DNA of 64,000 nucleotides from Siphonodentalium dalli (lineage: Eukaryota > Mollusca > Scaphopoda > Gadilida > Siphonodentaliidae), in contig CP136061.1 of assembly GCA_032622095.1 (NCBI GenBank), positions 250,369,582 to 250,433,581 of the forward strand, read 5' to 3'. The translations under genes and the position numbers were made by a program. Positions within the stretch are counted from its first letter, which is position 1, and each line of letters opens with the position of its first letter. The notes under the pieces were generated by a model. It had not been told where the DNA came from, did no database searches, and worked only from the letters and a program-made list of their open reading frames with translations. Positions 37,501 to 49,500 of the stretch are shown piece after piece.

Positions 37501-40500
37501 GGTATTCTCGCTCCAGATGGGGGTATCGATAGTTTGGGAGACTTCTGTCTCAGGTGTTTATCCAGCCAGGGCCTCCCAGTTGTTAATTATATTACAAAGG
37601 TAATCAATGATAAAATTGTTAAAGAATTTAAGATATAATGATAAATAATTATTATAATTGTTAAAGAATGTAAGAAAAGTTATCAAAAATGATAAAATTG
37701 CTAAAGAATGTAAGAAAAAATGATAAAGTTTATCCCTCGGGAAATGTTCAGACAAATGTTATATATGCGAGGTTTTATTATTTTATCCTTCAAGAAATTT
37801 ATTCCAGAATTTAAAATTCATGATCTTACTCTGTGTTTTATTCACTTTGAGAAGTCGTAACTTTCTAAGTTATTGTCTTTTATTTATTTTTTCAGGGTCT
37901 GAAAGCCCTTCCCATAAAGAAGCAGTATGATGCAAAGAAAAATCTACAGAAAATGCTTGAGGCTCGGTAAGGAGATGATGTTTTATTACTTGCGTGTTCG
38001 TAGAATTACCGTGTTCCTGCTGTGTCATATCTACAAATCTGTATGCCCCACGTGTGGCATAAACATTCTGTTAAATATGTTAAATAAAAGTATCATCACA
38101 CATGATAAAACAAGCCCTTTATGTGCCTGAATAAACCTTGTAGGTCTGTTTTTTAATTCACAGATTCTAGGACGGGTCGTGTGTAATATACACAGAACGG
38201 ATGTGTGTTAATGGGTTTGTCAATACAGCACTTGTGCCATCGTAAAGGATAACACTGGAGACTGTGCCTCTCGTTCTATCCTTCTGTACTGGCACTCATG
38301 CTATATCAACAAACCCATTAACACACTCGATCCTACTCTTTTATATATATCAGGGTTTCCGCCAGGCCGGCTGCGGGTCCGTCCCACGGACCCATTCCCC
38401 TCGCAGATGATCTGTTTGATTCATACATGTACCAAAGGTCAGTAGCAATATGTCACAAAAAATCCGGCTGCAACGGGAGTTCGGGGGGTTAAACAGAATA
38501 CTGGTGAAAAAGCGGGTCAATTGAGCACAGTGTGTTACCAGTACAGCGTAACCCTTTGAAATCAAAGCGCCAAAACTACAACGTAATGTTTGGTGTGCAT
38601 TGAAATAATGACGTTATATATAGCGTAATAAATTTCGCGGTAACATCAAAGAATGTCGGACTGCTGAGTACGGATATTATTTTGCACGGGATTTCTGTGG
38701 TTGAAACTACTCACGCTCGGAGATCCCGTGCTATCGTACGATTACATAATTTGATCAAAGAATGCCGAATTGCTGAGTTAGGCAGAGTAGGGATCAACAT
38801 ACGCCAACAGGCGGCCTCAGTTCTCCTACCAAAGGAGGTATCTACCTCCGAGATCCCGTGCTATCGTACTGTTATAATACGGAACCTGTCCCAAATCAGT
38901 CTTTATAGCGGGAATTCATAGTGACAAAATCATTCATTTGACCCATATTACATGCATGGAGGATAAACACAAAAAACATGCCCCCCCAATATGGAGATAA
39001 AGTCAAAGTACGGTCAATAATAGTTTCGTTGTCCCGCCTGGGTCCCCAAACACAAACAACGGCGCACATGTTCCCATTTCCCGCCAAAACTCAATTATAT
39101 TTTATAACACGTTGGCTAAAACTCTATAGCAGCGGTCGTCAGTTGTTGGACTAATACAGACTATTGACAAGCTATGCATTCCGAGTTTGAAAGATTTGGC
39201 TACCATTCGTATTTCGCCGCTATAAATATCTCCTGCAGACAAACCCTGCAGTATATATGACGTCACTGTGCACAAATAGTTTTACGATTGACAGAATACA
39301 TGGAAAAGTCAGTTTCATTTTCACGGAAGCTACTTGAAATTCTAGGAAATACTTAATTCAATTCTCCCAGCTAGGTAGTATTGGACAATGCATAGATGCT
39401 TTTTAGTGTTTAGTTTCATTATACGGAATCTTATTGTAAGTTATAAATTTTTAAACACTGTAACTTGTAGCTTGATATAGTATTCATTGATATAGTATTC
39501 AATCAGACGGCAGTCTTACGTGCGTAATTACATGATTAATTATCTGGATACCATCAACATAATTAATGCACCCACGGAAAATGATCGACTTGCGTAATAT
39601 ACGTAGCTTTGGATTGCTTTGTGGGACACTCAGGTGCAAGGAAATGGCTACTTTTCAGTGTCAAATAATTTTTTTTTCGCGAACCATGGTCGTCCCGTCG
39701 CGTTATGTGTTTTCCCAATACGGACTCATTAATTTCCCCTTATATATTTCCCCTTGGCGGAAACCCTGTATATATAGATTCAGAATATGACAATAAAATA
39801 TGTTTAAACTAGACACAGACAACTTTCATTTTTGAAGGTTTCCATCGGAGAAAGTTCACACTCTGGATTCGGAGCAAGATGGCGTGCTCATCCTTCGACA
39901 GATGACAGAAAGGAAATTACGGCCTGTACATTACCGAGAAATTCGTCCGCATCTAATCGCTGAACAGACCGAATTTGAGATAGAGAATGATGAGGTGAAT
40001 TTACATAGTTACAAACATTTGTTCTTCTTTAACACTTTTAACCCTTTTGTGACAGGAGCTGCACTGGTGCTGAATTAAATATCCTGCGCCAATGTATTCT
40101 CATATATATATGAGTCTCCCATAGGGAACATGGCATATATAAGAGAATGCATTGGCTTACAAGGTAAAGGTAAATATTGTTAGGCCAATGTATTCTCCTA
40201 TATATGCGAGGCTCTCTATGGGAGACTCACATATATAAGAGACTGCACTGGCACAGGGTTTTTGTAAAATATCAGGAAGCTACATTCATGAAAGTGTTAA
40301 TATCTAATGCCGCTGAACACCTGTTGACGTGATTATACGTTGTCATCTTACTGGCTGGTGACATATTTGACATGTATGAATTTCCAAATGTTTTAATAAT
40401 AAAAATCATGTTAAATTCTTAAATCACCTGCAAGCATTTTTTTTGCGGGACTTTCTATAGCTCTGATCATGTCTGTCTTTGCTAATAATTACCTGTCATA

Positions 40501-43500
40501 GGCCAAATTGGCCATTCATAAATGGTCAAAAACATTTCATTTGGCTACACTTTTGGCCTAAGTTTTTATTACCCCAAAATCAGAAATCTAATTCAAAATG
40601 AAATTATTTTGTAACGGGAGCAACATGAGAATAAAATTAAGTTTGGCCATCTACTAATTGATTAGGTGATACAGATTAATGGGTAACAGATGGCATTCAG
40701 GGCAATAATGCGGAATATTCTATGCATAATTGAACATGAAAGTTAATCTATAATACCTTAGTTGTATTTAAATACACAGTACTATTTTTCGCTCAGTTTT
40801 AAATTCGCGCACTTTGAATTCGCGCACCGTGCTGTGCGAATTCAAAACTGACAAAAATATTTTTGAAAAGGTCCTGTATAAATTTTGATGACAGTTTCAG
40901 TATTCTAAATATATGTGTGTGTATTAACCATGTCTATAATAAATGGATTCTCCCAGTCAGTTAAATAGTATACATTGGAATGGTCTATTATTAATTTGAA
41001 GGGATCCTAAGGTGATAAAAGCATACGACAGATTCATAAAAGTGTAGAAGGAGCCCTATTTCTGTTTGTTGAACTAATTATCTGAACAATTCCTATCAGA
41101 TAACTTCTGATCAATGATGCTTTAGTATAGAAATGATTAAACTTATTATCTGAACATTTTCTATCAGATAACTACTGATCAATGATGCTTTAGTATAAAA
41201 ACGATTGAAGAACATCATGACGGAAATTGACATCAAGTAGACCATAACTGCATTATAATTTTGTTGTGAAGATAAATTTATATGCTCCAAATATATATTC
41301 TGATATTTAAATAGTTATGGAGATCATTGAAATGAACTCTAAAGAAGTAAACCACATAGGCTGCTGACTTCAGGAAAAATTTGTTGCTTGTATTTGGTTG
41401 GGTTCATATCAACAACTCGGACCATTATATGACCGCGGCGTCACTGCATGCAGGGTTATGGGCATGGAGACGTGGTTTCGTGCACCTTCAGTATGGAATA
41501 TGTGTGTTTTTACAAGCAATGACATGTCGAAGATTTTACAATTATTTATCACTTTTATGTCAATAATGGTATTGAGATTGGTTGTCCACATGTGAATATA
41601 ATTGTCTATTCGATCAGTCCAATCTTAATATATATAACTCACAAGCAGATAAACCTGTTATTTTCTCCCACGGTTGGGTATAAATTTAGGAGTCATACTA
41701 TTTTTCGCTCGGTTTTAAATTAAAAATAGTACTGCTCGAATTTAAATATGAGTAAGGTGCATCATTATGACCATCAGATGTCACTCTTTACGATATATAT
41801 AACATCATGTATTGATTTGTATGGTAAAATCAATTAAAATTTACTAAAAATCCCACCAATGGACATGGGTGTAAAGCCAGACATAGAAGACTATATGAAT
41901 GGGTCTTGGACGTAAACTCGCATCTCGCTCTACCGATATCACAAGTTGGTTTACGTCCAAGGAAATTTGGACTAGGGCATTAATTACATGTGGTACTAAA
42001 TACCAAAATAAAATATCAAAATGCTTTATGATGATACCTCCAATATGTTGTCCACATCCCTGATTCAATCCTCATCAAACTTCCTATGGTTCTTCAGTGT
42101 GATCTCCAGATGAGAGTTTACCATTTTTTTCAGAATTGTGTTAAAAAACATGGCTTCCATCAACCGTCTTGGATTTACTATTTGCATGACTAAATTGTTC
42201 GTCCCACCCTAATATTATCTTTTCCCATTCGATTGATCGCAAACTTTATATGGCTCTCTGGGTTGACCTCTAGTATTACTTAAATGTTTTTTTATTTCCG
42301 CATTCCTAATCGCTCCATTGACGGTAATGTTTGACATTACAGCGTCATTGACACCTTCATTGTATTCTCAGAGCGAGTATGGTGTTCTTCGGCTGAGCGG
42401 ATACCTGAGGGGGCGTGGTCTGTCTGTAAATGGATTGATCCATTTGCCAGGATGGGGGGATTTCCAGATGTCACAGATAGATCTCAGCAACGATCCTTAT
42501 CCTCTATATGGGAAGAACAAGAAAAGTCGAGACAATCAGGTAGGACGAAAGTAGCATTCGTTGTGTGTGTTGTGTTGAATAATAATAATGACAGCTGCGA
42601 TGCGTTCGTTTCGTTGTATGCATTAACGCACACAACAGAGAGATTGTATTTTCAACGCAACTTAAGGATAATGCATACCTTATATGGCATGCATAATGAT
42701 ATTTCTTGTTTTCAATCGATAAAAGATGGTGGCTGACTTCGAAGTGAAGGAATACAAGGACTTGTATTTATGTCTATATACAATGTTAATTTTTGGATTT
42801 GACAGGTTTAACATTATCGTACACTAAATTTATTACAGATAGAGTGAATTGCAATATTGCGTTTATTCCAATTTCGAACTTATTAGCTCCAATTATTAAT
42901 CGGAAGCTCCCCGTTATAATGCAATATAAGCACCCATGTGAACACCTTAGCACAGACAACAATCATATCAACACAACAGACTCTTCTGAATACTCCTTAA
43001 ATAGTGAATGGTTTGAAAAAAATGTAACTAGCATTCTAACTCTATTATTTTATTGATTCTGTTATAAAAGTCTACATCGGAATAGTCTATTATTAATCTG
43101 GAGAGGTTTAACCCTTTACCCAACAGAAGGGCCCTGTGCCAATGCATTCTCTTATATATGCGAGTCGACCATAGGTCGCCTCGCATATATAAGAGAATGC
43201 ATTGGCTTAACACATTAAAAATTATAAAATTGTTAAAGAATGTAAGAAAAAATGGTAAAAAGTGTTAAAAAAAGATTTTTTTTAGGCCAATGCATTCTCT
43301 TATATATGCGAGGCGACCTATGGTCGACTTGCATATATAAGAGAATGCATTGGCACAGGGCATAACTGTAACTATCACAATGTGGTCAAGGAGCCGGTTC
43401 CAATGATATCCATATTTGTATGGTTCTATTGAGACAGACCGAAGATATTTTAGGCTGTTGAAGCTTTATTTGGCCGGTTTTGGCCGGTTTGTTGGGTAAA

Positions 43501-46500
43501 GGGTTAAATGCTCAGTGAGAGCTTTCCGATGATTGGCAACATGCCATTTTTTCCGACTAAATCCTGAAAAATTACCCATAATTCTGCTGTGGTTAAGGAG
43601 TTGATTATTTAGGGCATCACTGTATGTGTGAAACATTTATCAGAGAATGAGTTTTAAATTGTGATATTGATTCACTTGTTAAAGGAAGTTGATATGCAAG
43701 ATGAGGAGCATAAATTATTAGAGAAAGCTGACCCGACTAAACAAGAATCTCTACAGGCGGAAGTCATCCCAGATCCAATGGACGGAGAACAAACATGGCC
43801 GACAGAGGAGGAGATCGCTGAGGCAGAAGGTTAGAGTTCAATGGTCAATTCTTAACCCTTTCTATACTGATTGGATTCTCCCACTCAGTTATAACATTAT
43901 ACTTTGGAATGGTCTATTATTCATTTGGAGGGGTGTTCAGATAATAAAAGCAGACGACAGACAGAAAAACAGATAATACAAGACCCGAAATGATGAATAC
44001 AAGTCTGAATTTAGCTTGTCTGACATTTGCAGAATGAGGTTCCGGGTGAATTTAGTGATGCTATCCTGCATAGTTAGCTAGCATAACCAAATTCACCTTC
44101 TGGGGACCTCATTCTGCTTTGGGCTCAACGGCTCTGGGATACCTAGGATCAGCTGCAAATTAGGTGATATAGAACTGAACAGAAGAGAAAAAGTAAATAT
44201 AAACAAAGCTAATTTGAGATAGATGAGGCCTAAGCATAATGAGGTCTCCAGAGGGTGAATTTGGTGATCCTAGCCCATTGTGCAGGATAGCATCACTAAA
44301 TAAAACCCTCTGGGGACCTCATTCTGCAAATGTCAGACACACTAAATTCAGACTTGGATTCATATTCATTCAATGGTGGGAAATATTTAGATATAAACTT
44401 ATTATATGAACATTTCCTAAGTGAATGAGTATTTAGTATAGGTTAACTAAATACCGTAACTCAAGCTCTTTGATTTCCTAAGACACTGTTCACACAAGCT
44501 ACAGTATGCCCCGGTCAATGATCGTATTTTGATTGTCACACAGTGAGTGATTTGATATAACAAGAGGTTAAGCAAGTAAAGCTCTGCTCAAGTTTGAACC
44601 AGCGAGAAAGTATATATGTGTCAAAACTAAAGGATTAATACCAATCGTGGACATGAATCGACTCGTTCATTGTGTGACAATCAAAACAACACACTGATAT
44701 GACCCAAATACAGTTGCTAACCTGAGCATATAGTGTGTGAGCAGTGCCTAATTGTAGCCCATTAGATATTAACCCTTTCTGATGGGAGCTTCCTGAACTT
44801 TTACGAACCCTGTACCGATGCATAGGTTGCCTCACATATATACCGTACTGACCCGCGTTTAGGCCCAGGGGGCCTTTGTTTTATTTTAGCTCAAAAATCC
44901 AAGGGGGCTTAAACTCGGATATGACCCTTTGCAAACCAAAAATCCCAAGAAATCGGGACAGTAAAACTGAAGAAATAGATCCATAAATTAAAGTCGATCC
45001 AACACAGAGTTTCGGGGAAATATACACGAATTCCAGATTAAATAAAGTTAAGTATAAGTTACTTTGAGAAAGTATTTTTTTCATTTTGATGTGTATATTA
45101 AAATATTACTTCTTGTCTTGTTTTATTGCCCAAAATTCCCATAAATGACAGTTTGTAAGCATCATGGATCATCGGATTTCTGCCATTTCAGACAGCTGGG
45201 TAAATCCACTATCTATAGTCTATATCTATAGTTTATATCAATGTTCAAACAATATAATTAAAACACAACTTTGCCGTCGTCATCGAAGCCAAAGATAATA
45301 ACTAAAAAATGTCTGAAAATTGTACAGGGAAATATTGTTCAACATATAAGAGAGTGACTTAATCCGATTAGGATAACAATGAACCCAGTGCTCTATTCAT
45401 GGCCCGTTGTCTACACAGAGTTACAAAACAATAGTGACCAATTTAACAAAGCCAGTGAGTTTAGTTAATTAACGACATGACGATGTAAATACGTATACAA
45501 AAAACCAAGTGTTTGAATGTTTAGAGTTATCGCTCCCAGATTAATGTTTATACTATAGTCTATACCGTAAAACGTGAAAAATAGCAGTTTAAAAATTTTA
45601 ATTAATGATTATTATATACTAACCACCGGGTACCAATACGACATCGGTATCTCTTTTTTTGAAGGCATCTTTTGCTGTTGGGGTGTTGTGGATGACAAGT
45701 CCCCATTATTATACCCACCGTGTGTTTACATAACCAGGGAATGAGTTCTTTTTGTGTTTGGCCACATGTAGGAACATACCGACATACAAAGAATATGTTT
45801 TTACAGTACTGTTGTTGACATGTGCGCGATGCACGCATGTGACTCTTTGAATTGACTGATGTTTACCGCGTTCTCAGATATACGCCGTTAGCGATTGCAT
45901 TCTTTTGTATTTGACGTCTGTTGACGATTGGTTTCCCCCAGAAAGTATAATTGAATAAACAAATGAGATTTTAAGATTCACTTTATTTCATTTTATTTAT
46001 TATTATCACTTGCCTACGAAGTATAACTTTCCATTTTTCGTGACATTATCGCTGTCACCGATCGTTTGTGAATATACTTCCCGTTATATTGGAATTATTT
46101 ATTTGGGAAGTATCATTAGCAAATACTTACTTACCACCGCTGAAATTGAACAAAATTTGGGGTGGGCTTAAACACGAATATACCCCTGTGCATGGAATTT
46201 GGCCAAAATATATGGGTGGGCTTAAACACGGGCATGGGCTTTGAACCGGGTCAGTACGGTAAGAGAATGCATTTGCCTAACAAATTTTGTATTATTTTTT
46301 ATAATTGTTAAAGAATGTAATATAAAATGAAAAAAATGATAAAAGAATGTAAGAAAAAATTATAGAAATTGATAAAGAATGTAAGAAAAAGTTATAAAAA
46401 ATGATAAAATTGTTATAGAATGTAAGGAAAAATTATAAAAATTGTTAAGAATGTAAGACAAATTGACAAACAATTATTCAAAATTGTTAGGCCAATGCAT

Positions 46501-49500
46501 TCTCTTATATATGTGAGGCTACCTATGGTCGACTCGCATATATAAGAGAATGCATTGGCACATGTTCTTTGATGTTGCGCCAGCGCAGCTCCCATCATGA
46601 AAGGGATGAACTGTCCATACTATATAACTACATTCACTTCATTTACTGTTGTATTTTTCCAAAAATCTAATGTGTTTAAATATGATAATTACATTGAGGC
46701 AGCAGTAAATGTTGAGTGTGAGAATGTTGTCATGGCAACATGCGATGTCGAGGTAACAACACGATGAAGTTCCCAATATTAATCACTAACTCCAGTCAAT
46801 GCACTTTTCAGATTGATATTTTTCACTGAGATGTAATTATAAGGAAATATATCCCTTCCATGACTGGAGCTTCCTGTAGGGAGCCCCATACAGGTGGCAG
46901 CTTCTATTGCTGAGTGTCATCTGCTCAGGGCTGTGAGGGGCTCCATAAGGGTAGTTAACTCTTCCATGACTGGAGCTTCCTGAAATTTTGTGAAAACCCT
47001 GTGCCAATGCATTCTCTTATATATGCAAGTCTCCCATAGGGAGCCTCACATATATAAGACAATACATTGGCCTAACAATCAGCCTTCATAATTGGCTTGG
47101 GCAATGCCGAAGCTATTTGCTGATGCAAACTGGGCCAAGGCAAAGGGTTGCCGTAGCAGATTGCCGAAGCCAAACAATGTGAATTAAGAGGGCTGAACAA
47201 TATTTTACCTTGACCTTATAAGCCAGTGCATTCTCTTATATATTCGAGGCTCCCTGTGGGAAACTCGCATATATAAGAGAATGCACTGGCATAGGATCTT
47301 TAATGCTGCACCACCGCAGCTCCCATCATGAAAGGGTTAATAAATCACCATAAGCATATTGTCAGCTGTGATTATGTGTATTTGATGTTAATATTATGTG
47401 TATTTGATGTTAATATTATGTGTATTTGACCTGTGCCACATCACCATAATTTAATAATTACAGCTGAAGCCAAAAAAGTGAGGAAAGTTCCAAAGGGGAC
47501 GTCAGATTACCAAGCTAGCTGGATAGTCGAGAGCGAAAATGAGGAGGATAAGGTTAGTTAAACTTCTATCTCCTCAGCTCTCAGTGTTATGGCTTCTGAT
47601 TGGTTGAGAGCTGTGTTCTATATAGCTATACTATTGTGGTCTATAAAAATGGTGTTATATGTTATTTATTACATTCCTATGTGTGATTTATCTTGATTTC
47701 TCGAGTGATTATTAACGATAATTTCACTAGTGAATTATGTCACTTTGTCTAACGTGTTATGTATTCACACGCGCTATCGAAATTTATGCTTCTTGGATAT
47801 AATGGCAGTATGATTCGGATTTCTGGTAAATCAGATGTTTATAGTGGAATATTATAAACAGAATATTGAGAATAATCACTTGATTGATCTGGTGATCTGG
47901 TAATTAATTCGAGCCAGGGAATATTTTGTAAAAACACATGAGCACATTCGCTCAATCAAGTGTTTACCGTAAATTTCGGTGTATAAGACGCACCCCCATT
48001 TTTCAACCCCAAATCCTGCCTTTTGTGAAATACCTTTGTATAAGACGCACCCATTTTTAGATGCTGGAATTTCAGAAAACTTCCGTGCATGGTAAGTATT
48101 GTACTGGTAAGTATTGAGAGCAAGTATTCACACATCACATTTGGGAGGAGAAGAAATGGAGAAAGTTATTTACGTTAGAATGATTTATTTAAACACAATT
48201 AAACACACAATATAACATAACAATTCATAGCACAGCACAATTTATCAAAACGAACGATATTTACAATAGACAAACAATAAAAATATGGAATGGGAACTGA
48301 ATGATTTAATACACGGAATGCACAAAACGGACATTTCAACAACAATAACATTCATTCACTTTCGTCATCACTTTCGTCGTTATCAATAAACAATTTAAAC
48401 CACTCAGCATCTGACAAAGCATCATCATACACTTCTACATTCAAACTTTCTATGAACACATCATCCTCACATTCATCCTCACATTCATCTACAACTTTCG
48501 CACTTTCACCTTTCTTACAAACAACATCGCTGAATAGCACATCGTCCTCTGTGCCATCCATGGCATTCGAAATACAACATTTCTTAAAAGAGTTTATAAC
48601 CATCTTGGGGTTGATCTTTTCCCTCGCGTTGACGACCCATTGGGCGACAAGGGGGAGTGACAGGCCCTTTAGGTTCCCTCCTTTGGTGAAAACCATCTGT
48701 GTCGGATCACACATCCACTCACACCATTGCTCCCTGATGCTGGCTTTGAAGGGTTTATTTAGGCAGACATCGAGCGGTTGAAGAATGCTGGTCATGCCGC
48801 CGGGGATGACGGCCATGTCGACGTTGGAATTTTTTAATTTTGAGCGAACGCCGTCTGTTTTATGTTCACTAAAGCTGTCCAGAACTAACAATGATCTTTT
48901 TTGGCGTAAGCCACCGTTTCGTTTATTATAACAGGATTTGACCCATTCCTGCATGCCGGCATCGTCCATCCACCCCTTATTCTGAACTCGGATATTGACA
49001 CCTGGGGGGAACTTTTCTTTCGGAATCGTCTTCCTTTTGAATATTAGAGTCGATTTCAGCTTTGAACCATCAGCCATGCAGGCAAGGACGACGGTGAAAT
49101 GGGATCGCTCGTGGCCGGTCGTCTTGATCTGAATAGTCTTCTCCCCAAGCTTGTTGACTGTGCGTTCTGGTGGCATGTTGAAAAACATCGGCACCTCGTC
49201 CATGTTGCCAATTTGATCGAGGGAGTAATCATATCTTTTTCGTTGATTGACTACGAAGCGTTGAAATTCGAATAGCCGGTCCTCGTAATCTTTAACCACT
49301 TCCAACTTAAATCTGGTTTCGTAACTCTGACGTTTGCGCTTAATCCCACGTTTATCCATAACGATCGAAGTATGTGAATATAATATATAGAAATTTACGG
49401 TATGAGGAAAGACCCAAAATATCCTATCATTTATAGGAATATAAAATTGAGACTCGGCTTACTGTTGTTTTAGGATAATGGCCTCGTTAATTTAGTTGTC

